From positions 1 through 49,512 of the forward strand of contig JAENWR010000014.1 in assembly GCA_016649895.1 (NCBI GenBank): a DNA stretch of 49,512 nt. Reading direction: 5' to 3'. Below the pieces are notes generated by a model that saw only the letters and a program-made list of their open reading frames with translations, was not told the DNA's origin and ran no database searches. Each line of letters opens with the position of its first letter. The stretch's first letter is position 1. The stretch comes from Acidimicrobiia bacterium (GTDB taxonomy: Bacteria; Actinomycetota; Acidimicrobiia; Acidimicrobiales; SKKL01). The translations under genes and the position numbers were made by a program. Of this stretch, positions 1-8,920 are shown in pieces.

Positions 1-826
1 CGGTGATCGAGCGGCGCTGCGGCGCGAGGTCGCCGGCCCGCTTGTCGAGGTCGCCGGCGACGGTGCCGGCCATGGCCATCCGGCCGACCGGCGCGCCACC
101 GCCGCCTCCACGTGCTCCCATGCCGGAGCGCTCGTGGAGCAGCGTGGTGTTGGTGGCGGCCCAGCCGTTGTTCACGTCGCCGATGCGGTTGGCGTCGGGC
201 ACCTCGGCGTCGGTGAGGAACACCTCGTTGAACATGGCGTGGCCGGTCATCTCCTTGAGCGGCCGGATCTCGACGCCGGGCTGGTGCATGTCGATGGCGA
301 ACCAGGTGATGCCCTGGTGCTTCGGGGCGTCGGGGTTCGTGCGGGCGATCAGCATCCCCATGTCGGCGTACTGGCCGCCGGAGGTCCACACCTTCTGGCC
401 GTTGACGTGCCACACGTCGCCGTCGCGGACGGCGCGGCAGGTGAGGCCGGCCAGGTCGGAGCCCGCGCCTGGCTCGCTGAAGAGCTGGCAGTAGTGGACC
501 TTGCCGGTGACGGCCGGCGGGATCAGCAGGTCGATCTGCTCCTGGGTGCCGTGGGTGGCGATGGTGGGCGAGGCCATGCTGGTGGACATGCCGGTAGGGC
601 CACCCAAGGCGCCGAAGCGGGCGATGGTGCTCGACACGAGCAGGGCGTCGCCGCGGGTGAGGCCGCGGCCGTAGGCGTTCTCGGGCAGCATCGGCGCGGC
701 CCAGCCGGCCATGCCGAGGCGCTCCCACCACTGCCCGACGGTGAGGTCCGGGTCCCAGTTCTCCTCGAGCCAGGTGGTCAGCTCGTCCACCAGGCCAGTG
801 CTCGGTCGGGTCGTCGTATCGGTCAT
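1..826 (-). CDS. Acyl-CoA dehydrogenase family protein (C-terminus outside window)
   Basis: About 275 codons are visible, and the gene continues past the left edge. The ATG at 826 is preceded by AGGAG about 6 bases upstream. The protein has the acyl-CoA dehydrogenase layout: an all-helical N-terminal domain (residues 1-125), then the beta-barrel segment with the family signature YCQLFSEPGAGSDLAGL followed by KVWTSGGQYADMGMLIART. Such enzymes use FAD to introduce an alpha,beta double bond into acyl-CoA thioesters, passing electrons to ETF, in the cytoplasm. The catalytic glutamate lies in the unseen C-terminal domain, so substrate class cannot be judged. A Gly/Met-rich loop (GMGARGGGGGAP) follows the barrel. 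It is divergent from the DUF998 gene across a 214-bp spacer in which I see no clear element. Confidence 0.93.
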   Translation of the reverse strand, partial: MTDTTTRPSTGLVDELTTWLEENWDPDLTVGQWWERLGMAGWAAPMLPENAYGRGLTRGDALLVSSTIARFGALGGPTGMSTSMASPTIATHGTQEQIDLLIPPAVTGKVHYCQLFSEPGAGSDLAGLTCRAVRDGDVWHVNGQKVWTSGGQYADMGMLIARTNPDAPKHQGITWFAIDMHQPGVEIRPLKEMTGHAMFNEVFLTDAEVPDANRIGDVNNGWAATNTTLLHERSGMGARGGGGGAPVGRMAMAGTVAGDLDKRAGDLAPQRRSIT

Positions 827-1040
827 CTGCTGCTCCTCATCGTCGGTCCACGCTCGGCGTGGCCCCCCTCGGCGTCGGCACGGGGGCAGCGCAGCGCGAG
901 CCGCCGGTGACGGCGGACCGTGCTCCCCCCGGTGCGCCGAGTATCCCACGCCCGACCATCCCCGCTCCAAAGCGGCAGGCTGACCGGACGGCAGCGGCCA
1001 TAGGGTGGGACTCAGCGGGTGACCGAGGGGGAGCACCAGG

Positions 1041-1634
1041 ATGCGACACCCAGAGCGGACGGCGGCGCTGGCCGGGATCGTCGGACCGGTGGCCTTCGTC
1101 GGCGCGTGGGTGGCCGGTGCCGCCATCACGTCGCGGGACCACTCGCCCCTCGTCGATCCGATCGGTCGTCTCGCCGCAGTCGGGGTCGACACGCGGGGCC
1201 TGATGACCGCGGGTCTCGTGGTCTTCGGGGTGGCGATGCTGGTCCACGCGTCCTCGTTGCGGAGGGCGGTCGAGGGCCCGGCCTGGGCCGCCGCAGCGCT
1301 CAGCGGTCTCGCCACCCTGGGCGTGGCCGCGACGCCGCTCGATCGGTCGGACGCGGTCGACTCGTGGCACGGCGTCGCCGCAGCGGCCGGCTACCTCGCC
1401 CTGGCTGCCACCCCGCTCCTCGCCGCCCGGCCCCTGCTCGCCCGTGGGCACATCGTCCTCGGCCGCCTGGCCATCGGCGCCGGTGTGGTGTCGGCGGTCT
1501 CGCTCGCGCTCACGGTGCTCGACCTACCGACCGGTCTGTTCCAACGCATGGGGCTCACGGCGACCGACCTCTGGATCGTCGCATCAGCGGTGGCGATCGC
1601 CACCGGACGCGTCAGCCGGCCGGCGGGGCGATGA
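1041..1634 (+). CDS. DUF998 family integral membrane protein
   Basis: A 197-residue protein made almost wholly of hydrophobic segments (about six), with short polar loops. The first helix contains AGIVGPVAFVGAWVAGA, and the later conserved block reads TPLDRSDAVDSWHGVAAAAGY, which is typical of DUF998 proteins (a His after a short Asp-rich loop). GGGGGAG lies about 7 bases before the ATG. Function of the family is not established; it sits in the cytoplasmic membrane. The 3' end overlaps the convergent ParB-like gene by 23 bp. The call rests on topology and the conserved loop, so family assignment is good but role is unknown. Confidence 0.8.
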   Translation: MRHPERTAALAGIVGPVAFVGAWVAGAAITSRDHSPLVDPIGRLAAVGVDTRGLMTAGLVVFGVAMLVHASSLRRAVEGPAWAAAALSGLATLGVAATPLDRSDAVDSWHGVAAAAGYLALAATPLLAARPLLARGHIVLGRLAIGAGVVSAVSLALTVLDLPTGLFQRMGLTATDLWIVASAVAIATGRVSRPAGR

Positions 1635-2067
1635 AGCGTTCGCGTGACTCCGGGTCGTCGAAGCCGATGATCGCCCACGCGTGGTCGCGATCGGCGCGCC
1701 GGATGCTCTCCACCCGGTGGTTGCCGTCCTCGAGCACGAGCTGGCCCTCGCGGTAGCTGACGATCACCGGGGGAGGCTCCCAACCCCTCTCGATCTGTTC
1801 GGCCATCTGGTCGACGTCGTCGCGCCAGTCGTCGTCGGCGACCGGGGTCAACACGGGCTCCCCCGGTGGACCGGCCAGGCGGTTCAGCTGGTCGATCGGC
1901 AGCTTGAGCGGGCCCGACCACCAACGAGGAGATCCGGTCAGTAGAGCCCCAAGTTCTGCGTTGTCGCTGCCGGGGCTGGCCAGGAAGCGCTCGACCCAGG
2001 CCCCGAGCTGGTCGCGCCGGGATGCCTCGCGGGCGGAGTCCACCGAGTACTCGTCTTCATCGGTCAT
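1612..2067 (-). CDS. ParB/sulfiredoxin-fold domain small protein
   Basis: A 151-residue protein. Residues 98-122 carry a ParB-N-like core: PPVIVSYREGQLVLEDGNHR followed by VES. The GNHR element corresponds to the nucleotide-binding box (G-x-H/R-R) of ParB/Srx-fold domains. There is no DNA-binding helix-turn-helix, so this is not a chromosome-partition ParB; it looks like one of the stand-alone small ParB-fold proteins. The N-terminus is acidic and polar. Its ATG lies inside the last codons of the upstream histidine phosphatase gene (11-bp overlap), which implies translational coupling. Substrate and role are unknown. Confidence 0.75.
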   Translation of the reverse strand: MTDEDEYSVDSAREASRRDQLGAWVERFLASPGSDNAELGALLTGSPRWWSGPLKLPIDQLNRLAGPPGEPVLTPVADDDWRDDVDQMAEQIERGWEPPPVIVSYREGQLVLEDGNHRVESIRRADRDHAWAIIGFDDPESRERFIAPPAG

Positions 2068-2722
2068 GGGGGATGTCCTCCCCCGGAGGGATGGCGCCCA
2101 TGCCGAGTAGGTGGCCGGCCTCGTTGAACGAGTGGAGCGTCCACCGGTCGAGCGCGTCGTCGTGCTCCCACTCGGTGAGGCCGGTGTTCGTGGGCCGCAC
2201 CTGGGCTCCGGTGCCAGGATGCGGGATGCCGAGGATGATTCGCAGCGAAGCCGTGATCACCCCGGCGTGGCACACCGCGACGACGGTCTGCTCGGCGTGC
2301 TCGCGCGCCACCCGTTCGAGCATGCCCCGGACGCGCTCGTGGAAGCTGTTCCAGCTGTCGCCCTCGGGAGCGAAGACCCGATCGGGTTCGGTCTCCATGT
2401 CGAACGACCCGTAGCGGCTGGCGTACTCGGCCCAGGTCATCCCGTCGGCCTCGCCGGTGTGGACCTCGCACAGGTCGCGGTGCCGTCCGCCGATCTCGAG
2501 CCCGAGTCCGGGCGCGATGATCTCTGCCGTCTCGATCGCCCGGGGCAGGGTGCTCGCGATCAGTGCGTCGGCGCGCACCCGCTCGGTGCGGGCGAGGTGG
2601 TCGCGCAGTGCTTCGGCCTGGTGGCGGCCGAGCGGCGTCAGCCCGCTACAGCCGCGCTCACCGCCGATCACACCGTGGAAGCCGGCGTGGGCGTCACCGT
2701 GTCGAACCAGGATCAAGCGCAT
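2057..2722 (-). CDS. Histidine phosphatase (phosphoglycerate mutase-like) family protein
   Basis: A 221-residue cytoplasmic protein with the family hallmarks: the N-terminal RHG motif (LILVRHGD, residues 3-10) holding the phospho-accepting histidine, the SxLxRAxxTAE helix (ASTLPRAIETAEII), a conserved acid (CEVHTGEADG) and the second catalytic histidine in VVAVCHAGV. ATG 2722 was chosen because it places the beta strand before RHG at the very N-terminus, as in relatives. It is followed by the ParB-like gene with overlap. Substrate (phosphosugar, nucleotide or protein) cannot be deduced. The gene is divergent from the HNH gene, with 42 bp between the starts. Confidence 0.9.
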   Translation of the reverse strand: MRLILVRHGDAHAGFHGVIGGERGCSGLTPLGRHQAEALRDHLARTERVRADALIASTLPRAIETAEIIAPGLGLEIGGRHRDLCEVHTGEADGMTWAEYASRYGSFDMETEPDRVFAPEGDSWNSFHERVRGMLERVAREHAEQTVVAVCHAGVITASLRIILGIPHPGTGAQVRPTNTGLTEWEHDDALDRWTLHSFNEAGHLLGMGAIPPGEDIPHDR

Positions 2723-2764
2723 GGGCACCACGGTATGGGATCGACCCGGAGGTACTCTCGGACG

Positions 2765-3145
2765 ATGGCGGTCGACCGAAGTCGCAAGGCCAGAGCGGCC
2801 CGCCGGCGGAAGCGCCGCATGGCGAGCGTCGCGCACGACCTGAGCCCCGAGCAATGGGATGCCCTCACCGACGCGTGGGGAGGCTGTGCCTATTGCGGGG
2901 CCACCGATCGGCCGCTGCAGCGCGACTGCGTCCTCGCGCTCTCCCGGGGGGGCCGCTACACGCTCGACAACATCGTGCCCGCCTGCGGTTCGTGCAACGC
3001 CAGCAAGTGCAACGACGAGGTCACGGGGTGGCTTCGGCGCAAGCGCCTCGACGAGCGAGCATTCCTGTTGCGTCACCACGAGATCGGCGCCGCCCTGACC
3101 GCTCGGTTCGCCGGGCCGGAGACATCCGACCTTCCCGACGCGTGA
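2765..3145 (+). CDS. Small HNH-type zinc-finger protein
   Basis: A 126-residue basic protein beginning with an Arg/Lys-rich helix (RKARAARRRKRR), then a treble-clef HNH module: a CAYCG knuckle, a LSRGG turn, an asparagine in TLDNIVP, and a second CGSCNASK knuckle. The four knuckle cysteines should bind structural zinc. The catalytic histidine that usually follows Asp in the D-H-(I/V) strand is cysteine here (QRDCVLALS), so nuclease activity is questionable. The C-terminal helix WLRRKRLDER is basic. I see no partner methylase or toxin next to it. It may be a DNA-binding or variant nuclease protein. Confidence 0.82.
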   Translation: MAVDRSRKARAARRRKRRMASVAHDLSPEQWDALTDAWGGCAYCGATDRPLQRDCVLALSRGGRYTLDNIVPACGSCNASKCNDEVTGWLRRKRLDERAFLLRHHEIGAALTARFAGPETSDLPDA

Positions 3146-3158
3146 GCGAACCCATCTC

Positions 3159-5025
3159 ATGCAGACTGTGAGCGTGGAAGAGGGGGCCGCGGGTTCGGAG
3201 CAGCACGATCCGGTCCTCCTCCGCGACGCGCTCGACCGGTCCCGAGAGCTCGCCGACCGCCTCGATCGCCTGCAGCAGATCGGCGGCGAGCTCGCCGGCG
3301 CGTCGACGCTCGAGCAGGTGGGCGCAACCGTGGTGGCGCTCTTCGCCACGCCGAACACGTCGGCGACCCGAGGGCTGTGGCTCGTCGACGAGGCCGGTGC
3401 GTTTCTCACCATGCTGCGAGGCACCGGTCTGCCGTCCAGCGTCGCCGAAGCGTTCGGCACCATGGCTACCAGCGCACCGCTCCCTGTGGCCGACGCCTAC
3501 CGCACCCGGCACACCGTTCGCTCCCAGGGCGTCGACGACGTGGCCCGGTACCCCCACACATGGCAGGTGTCGAGCGGTCGACCTCGGGGTTCCTTGCGGT
3601 GCCTCTGTGCGTGGGAGACGAGTCGCTGGGGGTCGTGGTCGTCGGCTATGACGGGGAACTGCTCCCCGAGATCGACGTGCAGTTCGCCGAGGCCGCGGCC
3701 GGACACCTGGCCCAGGCGCTCGCCCGGCGCGGCTGTCGAACGCTCTGGAGGATCGTGCGCGCGAAGCGGTCGAGGCGGCAAGGCAGGAGCGCCGCCGCCG
3801 TGAACAGGTGGAGTTCGTCGGTGAGGTGACGCGAGCGGCCATCGCCGCGCACGATCACCACGATCTCATGCGTCGCGTCACCGCCGCAGCCGTCCCCCGC
3901 CTGGGCGACTGGTGCGTCATCTACCTCACGCCAGAGGGTGCCAGCACGGCCGAGACCGCCATCGCCAACGTCGACCCGGCGATGGCCGAGTGGGCCCAGG
4001 AGATGCGCCGGCGATTCCCGTTCGACCCGCACGCGCGGGGAGGCCTGGCCGCTGTGGCCCGCACGGGAACGCCGGAGCTGTTGCACCACATCGATGAGGC
4101 GCTCTTCGACCAGATGTCGTCCCAGGGGGAGCATGGCGAACCCGACGCCCGCATGATCGCCGACAAGTTCGAACCGTCCAGCGCGGTCACCGTGCCGCTG
4201 CGCACCAAGGACGGGTTGGTGGGAGCGATGCAGTTCATCACCTCCGAGGCCGGCCACCGCTACGACGAGGACGACCTTGCGTTGGCTGATGCCGTCGCCG
4301 GTCGGGTGGCCGACGCGTTGCACGCCACGTGGATGAGCGACGAGCAACGGCGGATCGCCACCACACTGCAGCGGGCTCTGCTGCCGCCCGAGCTGCCATC
4401 GATCGCCGGGGTGGACATCGCCCATCGCTACTCGCCCGCCGGCACCACATCCGAGGTCGGCGGCGACTTCTACGACGTGTTCACCCTCGACGAGCTTCAC
4501 CTGGGCCATCGTCATCGGCGACGTGCGGCGCGCCACGGTGCCGACGCCGCCGAGGTCCTCGCCTGGACCAACGATGCGGTGCGGTCGTCCGACCGCCACC
4601 TGTTCTGCACCGTCGGCTACAACACCCTGATCGCGACCGGCGGCGAGTGGCGGCTGCGGACGACCTTGGCGGGTCATCCCCACCCGGTCGTCCGTCGCTC
4701 CGACGGCACCACCGGATCGATCGGGGTCGCCGGCACGCTGCTCGGAACCTTCGACGCCATCGTGACCACCACCGTCACGACCCGCCTGGGCGTTGGCGAC
4801 CTGGTCGTGTTCTACACCGACGGCGTCACCGACCTACCCGCGCCATACGGGATCACCGGCCAGGATGTCGAGCGCCTCGTCGCCAGGTCGGGATCCAACG
4901 ATTCGGCCGAGAGGGTGGCAGATCACATCATGGAGTCGGTCGCCGTCCGCGTCCCCGATGCGTCACGACGTGACGACGTCGCGCTACTGGTGCTGCGGAT
5001 CGAGGCGCCTCTCTACCTGGCGTGA
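3159..5025 (+). pseudogene. GAF-domain PP2C/SpoIIE-type serine phosphatase (RsbU-like), frame-disrupted
   Basis: Three reading frames in series encode one protein: an N-terminal GAF domain (start to about 3720), a second GAF domain (about 3810-4320) and a SpoIIE/RsbU-type PP2C domain (about 4350-5010), with motifs LQRALLPPELP, SEVGGDFYDVF, VFYTDGVTD and RRDDVALLVL. Such proteins dephosphorylate anti-anti-sigma factors in partner switching. The first break lies at a GGGG run (3586-3589), the second at GG (3726-3727); in both, one added G restores the GAF sequence. Between 4495 and about 4530 the codons for WAIVIGDV lie one frame off, and roughly 20 residues usually found between the metal-binding GDV and the next helix are missing. 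The first two breaks look like sequencing losses; the PP2C lesion may be genuine. Confidence 0.72.
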
Positions 5026-5042
5026 TGGATGTCACACACTAT

Positions 5043-5063
5043 GTGATCGATCACGATATATCG
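5043..5063. promoter_or_regulatory. Two abutting palindromes upstream of the PadR gene (candidate operator)
   Basis: GTGATCGATCAC (5043-5054) is a perfect 12-bp palindrome that shares its last base with CGATATATCG (5054-5063), a perfect 10-bp palindrome. They lie 8-28 bases before the ATG of the PadR-type gene in an unusually AT-rich patch. PadR regulators commonly repress their own promoters through dyad ATGT/ACAT-type sites, and ATGT..ACAC sequence also flanks this site. Autoregulation is inferred from position only. Confidence 0.45.
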
Positions 5064-5071
5064 TCAACGTC

Positions 5072-5617
5072 ATGAACAACCCAAACATGGATCACTCGCA
5101 CAGCAACGAGGGCGGACGGCGTGGCCGTGCTCGCCCCACCGACCGACAGGGACCGGGTCGAGGCCGCTCAGGCCGCAGCCGGATGCGCCGAGGCGACGTC
5201 CGTGCGGCGCTGCTCGTCTCGCTGCTCGACGGTCCCGCCCACGGCTACGAGCTGATCCAGCGGCTCGAGACCAAGACCGAGGGCCGCTGGCGGCCGAGTC
5301 CGGGGTCGGTCTACCCCCACCTGCAGCTCCTGGCCGACGAGGGGCTCGTCAGCGAGTCCGAACGCGACGGCAGGCGCATCTTCGACCTGACCGAGGCGGG
5401 CCGCTCGCAGGCGGAGGAACGCATCACCACCCAGGGCTACCCGTGGGAGCCGATGAGCCGAGGTGGCGACCACGGGGGGCTGCGCACCGCGGTGAAGGAC
5501 CTCCACATGGCGGCCAAGCAGGTCGGTCTCACCGGGTCGTCCGAATCGATCGACCGGGCCACGGCCATCGTGACCGACGCCCGCAAGAAGCTGTACCTCC
5601 TCCTCGCCGAGTCCTGA
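5072..5617 (+). CDS. PadR family transcriptional regulator
   Basis: A 181-residue cytoplasmic DNA-binding protein. Residues 1-37 are a flexible Gly/Arg/His-rich tail. The PadR winged helix follows: AALLVSLLDGPAHGYELIQR, then PSPGSVYPHLQLLADEGLV (recognition helix) and the wing ERDGRRIFDLTEAG. A C-terminal helical region with VKDLHMAAKQV is the dimerisation module. It probably represses its own promoter through the palindromes just upstream. Its target may be itself or a neighbour; no transporter of the kind often paired with PadR is adjacent. It converges on the spermidine synthase-like gene with a 4-bp gap. Confidence 0.9.
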   Translation: MNNPNMDHSHSNEGGRRGRARPTDRQGPGRGRSGRSRMRRGDVRAALLVSLLDGPAHGYELIQRLETKTEGRWRPSPGSVYPHLQLLADEGLVSESERDGRRIFDLTEAGRSQAEERITTQGYPWEPMSRGGDHGGLRTAVKDLHMAAKQVGLTGSSESIDRATAIVTDARKKLYLLLAES

Positions 5618-5621
5618 CGCC

Positions 5622-6326
5622 TCAGGTGGTGGCCAGGTAGACGGTGTTGGCCGACTGGGCTGAGGTGTACGGGTTGGCGAACGCCACGACGTGCGCCTCG
5701 TGGTGGGGGAACACATCGGCGAGGATCGCCATGAAGTCGTCGTCGGGCGGGTCGTCGGACCACAAGCCGAACACGCCACCGATGCGGAGCCGGGCGGCCA
5801 GCCCCTTCAGTCCGGCGCGCGTGTAGAACTCGGTGTGGGTGCGGTGCAGCACATGGCGCGGCGTGTGGTCGATGTCGACGAGGATCGCGTCGAGGTGCTC
5901 TCGCCCGACGAGCGGGCCAGCGCTGGCGACCATCGCGAAGAAGTCGCCGTGCACGAGGTGGCAGCGGCCGTCGGCCGTGAGCTCGTCGGACAGCGGGAGC
6001 AGGAGCTGGCGGTGCCAGTCGATGACGGCCTCGAGTGCATCGACCACGTGCACCGAGCGCACCCGTGGGTCGGCGAGCACCGCACGTGCGGTGTAGCCGA
6101 GGCCGAGGCCGCCCACCACGACATCGAGCTGGGCGCCCTCGACGGCGCCGAGGCCGAGCGTGGCCAGGGCCCGCTCGGCCACCGTGAACAGGCTCGACAT
6201 GAGGAACTCGTCGCCGAGCTTCACCTCGAACACGTCGACGTCGAGGGTGAGCTCGCGGCGACGCCGGAGGCTGATGTCGCCCATCGGCGTGGGCCGCCGG
6301 TCGAGCTCCGTGAAGGCGATGGGCAC
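5622..6326 (-). CDS. Spermidine synthase-like (class I methyltransferase-fold) protein
   Basis: A 234-residue protein with the nucleotide-binding motif VVVGGLGLGYTARAV followed by an acidic strand end (VHVVDALEAVIDWH) and DAILVDIDHTP, the pattern of polyamine aminopropyltransferases and related SAM-fold proteins. The N-terminal beta-hairpin region of true spermidine synthases is short, and I do not see the usual catalytic GGGDG-type loop; GGLGLG replaces it. It may therefore be a methyltransferase-like protein of unknown substrate. GTG at 6326 is the start, with almost no upstream spacer from the small gene at 6349, so the mRNA may have a very short leader. Confidence 0.72.
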   Translation of the reverse strand: MPIAFTELDRRPTPMGDISLRRRRELTLDVDVFEVKLGDEFLMSSLFTVAERALATLGLGAVEGAQLDVVVGGLGLGYTARAVLADPRVRSVHVVDALEAVIDWHRQLLLPLSDELTADGRCHLVHGDFFAMVASAGPLVGREHLDAILVDIDHTPRHVLHRTHTEFYTRAGLKGLAARLRIGGVFGLWSDDPPDDDFMAILADVFPHHEAHVVAFANPYTSAQSANTVYLATT

Positions 6327-6348
6327 GCGCGAACCCTAATCTCGCGGG

Positions 6349-6551
6349 ATGACCTCGAACCGGCTCACCCGCACCGACCACTTCGCCGAGCGGGTCGACG
6401 GCTGGCTCAGCCTGTCGGGCGGCCAGCTGGGGGCTGTCGCCTCGACAAGGAGCCCTCCGAACGGCTCGAGCCGCGCATCGCCGAGCAGATCGTCACGATG
6501 ATGGTGACGGCGCCCGGTGGGAAGCTGCGGCAGCTCGCCGCTGGCGCTTGA
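6349..6551 (+). pseudogene. Small hypothetical protein, single frameshift
   Basis: Not recognised. From ATG 6349 the frame has strong coding character (nearly all third positions G or C) up to a GGGGG run at 6429-6433. Beyond it the same quality continues in the next frame, ending at TGA 6549-6551. Adding one G gives a continuous product of about 67 residues, beginning [12 protein letters not shown] and ending with a helical, basic segment ([20 protein letters not shown]). Its 3' end overlaps the convergent PAS-GGDEF gene by 59 bp. The break matches other single-base losses in this window, so the gene may be intact in the organism. Confidence 0.45.
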
Positions 6552-8103
6552 CCTCGAACATCGCCTGATCGGCTCGGCGGAGAACCGCCGCGACGTCGGC
6601 GTCGGCGGCCGGTCGGGCCCAGCCGATGCTCGCGAGCGGTGCCCACGTTCCACCGTCGAACTCCACGGGTTCGGTGAACGCCTCGCCAACCAGTCGCTCT
6701 GCGATCACATCGGCGCCCGCATCGGAGACACCGTGGCACACCAACACGAACTCGTCGCCGCCGTACCTCCCGACGTGGTCGCCCGGTCGCACGGCCTCGT
6801 CGAGCCGATCGGCGATCTGACGCAACACGACGTCGCCGGCGTCGTGGCCATGGTCGTCGTTGACGTTCTTGAAACCGTCGAGGTCGATGAACACGACGAG
6901 CGTGCCCGCTGGGTCGGTGGCCAAGGCATCGGCAAGTTGGGTCTCGATCATCTGGCGGTTCGCCAGCCCGGTGAGGGAGTCGTGTGTGGCCAGGTGACGT
7001 AGCTCGACGGTGGCGGTGATGTCGCTGAACGACCCGACGATCCGCGTGGGGGTGGACTCGCCGCCGACGGCCCGGCAGCGGATGCTCAGGACCCGCGCGC
7101 CGTCGGCGGCCCGCCCCTCGAACACCCGAGGAGCTCCGAGGCCCTCGATCAACTCGGCGATGTGCGTGTCGAGCGCGCCGTGGTCGTCGAGGTGGAGGAC
7201 ATCGTGGAGCCGGTCCCCCTCGGGCTGGTCGGGGAAGGTCTCGCTCCACTGCGCGTTGCGGAACTCCAGGCGGCCCTCGAGGTCGCAGCGGAACACCGGC
7301 ATCGGCACCTCGTCGGCGACCAGGCGGAAGTCCTCGGCCAGGGCCTCCACCTCGGCCCGGCTGGCGGCGAGCGCCTGCTCGTCGGCCATGCGGGCGCTGA
7401 TGTCGACGACGAGCACCTCGATGGTGGAATCGTCGTGGACCAGGTAGTTCGACTCGAGCCACACGTTGGATCCGTCCTTGCGCACCCACAGTCGGCGCGA
7501 GGTGCGCGTGTGGCCGGGGTTCTGCACGAGCTGTGTCCAGTTCTCGACGGCCGCCGCCATCGAGCTCGGATGGACGAAGTCGGTGACCCGCCGGCCGAGC
7601 ACCTCGGATGGTTCGTAGCCGAGCACCTCGGACACAGAGCCGCGCAACGCTGTGACCACGCCCCCTAAGTCACTGAGGGTCATGATCATCCAACTCGTCG
7701 CCGAGTGGTCGCCTTCGATGCCGGGCTCTGTCGGCCCCTCGACAGGGTCCCCATCCACCTCGACGGTGGTGCACAAGATGCTGCCGACGTCGGGATGATC
7801 GATCAGGTTGAGCCAACTGATGTCGCGCCGTTGCCAGCGATCGTCGATGTCGATTCGGATCTGGCAGTCGCACGACTCGCCCGGTGATGCGAGGGCCCGG
7901 AGGAAGGTGTCGATGAGGAGGCCCCGGTCGTCGGGGTGGGTGAGCTCGAGGCTCTTCGCCGAGTCGTTCGAGCTGACCTCGTCGGCGTGCTCGGCGAGCT
8001 ACGCCGGCACCGGGAGGTCACCGGCATCGGCGCCGCGCATCATCACGCGGCTGCCTCTCACCAGCCCCACCAGCTCATCTCGGGTCGACACCGCCTGGTC
8101 CAT
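6493..8103 (-). CDS. PAS domain GGDEF diguanylate cyclase, interrupted by an in-frame TAG
   Basis: The protein carries a first PAS-like segment with a HPDD element, a PAS domain ([20 protein letters not shown]), another PAS-like sensor segment ([20 protein letters not shown]), and a GGDEF domain with [22 protein letters not shown] and active-site RYGGDEF. It should make cyclic di-GMP; no EAL domain is present. ATG 8103 has a strong GAGGGG ribosome site but the frame meets TAG at 7999-8001; the same frame then stays open to 6493 and the PAS HPDD region lies just after the stop. The only later start before the second PAS is TTG 7776. Either one base is wrong, or the translated form starts inside. 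It follows the receiver-HATPase gene by 49 bp. Confidence 0.82.
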
Positions 8104-8152
8104 GTTCCCCTCATCGGCCTCGCGAGGGCCCACCTGAGCCTTTGACGGCGAG

Positions 8153-8920
8153 TCAGGGGGTACGGGCCAGCTCGAACCACACGATCTTTCCGCTGTGGCG
8201 GATCTCGCTTCCCCACCTGGTGGCGATGCGGTCGAGCAGGAGGAGGCCCCGGCCCCCGGTCGCCTCGGGCGAAGGGGTGCGCATCTCGGGAAGCGTCGGG
8301 TCGTCGTCGTGCACCTCGACCCGGGCTGCATCGGGTGCGATGCGGATGTCGACCCGCGGTGCGCTCGATGCGTGGACGACCGCGTTGGTGACCAGCTCGC
8401 TCACCAGCAGCTCGACTGCTGCCACGACCTCGTCGTCGCGGTCGCTGAGGTGCTCGCGGATGAATCGACGAGCGGCTCCGGCGGCGTGGAGATCGGCCGG
8501 GAGGCTCTTCGAGACCTCGCCGGCGGCGTGGTCGACCAGGGCAGCTGCCAGGAAGATCTCGTGAGCGAGCTGCGAGGGTGGCACCCGCTTCTCGATGTAG
8601 CCGACGGCGCCGGCGCGCAGCGCGGTGTCGGCGAGGCTGGAGCGGGGGTGGCTCGAGAACATCACGATGGGGGCACCGGCGAGCGCATCCTGCATTTCGG
8701 GCAGAGCGTCGATGCCGGTGCGGCCCGGCATGGTCACGTCGAGCACGACGAGGTCGAACCTCTGGAACCGGGCTGCCCTGATGGCGTCGTTGGCGTTGCT
8801 TGCCTCGACCACGGTGGAGGCACCGGCCGCGGTGAGAGCCATGCGCAGGATGAGGCGCTGGTCGGCGTCGTCGTCGGCGATGAGCACCGTGAGTGGCGAC
8901 GCCGGGCGGCCCTCGCTCAC
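8153..8920 (-). CDS. Response regulator receiver fused to RsbW-like HATPase domain
   Basis: From GTG 8920 (GTGA overlap with the kinase stop) the product is 255 residues. Residues 10-128 form a CheY-like receiver with acidic pocket DDD (16-18), phospho-acceptor D61 in LVVLDVTMPG and the conserved lysine K111. Residues 140-255 form a HATPase_c_2 domain of the anti-sigma kinase type, with N-box LLVSELVTNAVVHAS, G1 box VEVHDDD and G2 box GGRGLLLLDRIATRWG. There is no histidine phosphorylation site and no DNA-binding domain. Likely role: phosphorylation by the upstream kinase controls binding of a sigma or anti-anti-sigma factor by the C-terminal domain. That wiring is inferred. Confidence 0.87.
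   Translation of the reverse strand: MSEGRPASPLTVLIADDDADQRLILRMALTAAGASTVVEASNANDAIRAARFQRFDLVVLDVTMPGRTGIDALPEMQDALAGAPIVMFSSHPRSSLADTALRAGAVGYIEKRVPPSQLAHEIFLAAALVDHAAGEVSKSLPADLHAAGAARRFIREHLSDRDDEVVAAVELLVSELVTNAVVHASSAPRVDIRIAPDAARVEVHDDDPTLPEMRTPSPEATGGRGLLLLDRIATRWGSEIRHSGKIVWFELARTP

Noticed and set aside
827-1040. Possible gene in the 214-bp divergent spacer
   Set aside because: No frame shows a ribosome site plus coding bias, and no clear dyad or promoter boxes were found.
5691-6551. Plus-strand frame opposite the spermidine synthase-like gene
   Set aside because: Only its last 110 bases (6440-6551) have coding character, and these join the small gene at 6349; the rest is a shadow.
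8102-8331. Separate short gene upstream of the cyclase
   Set aside because: The open frame from 8103 is collinear with the cyclase frame across one TAG, so it is its N-terminus.
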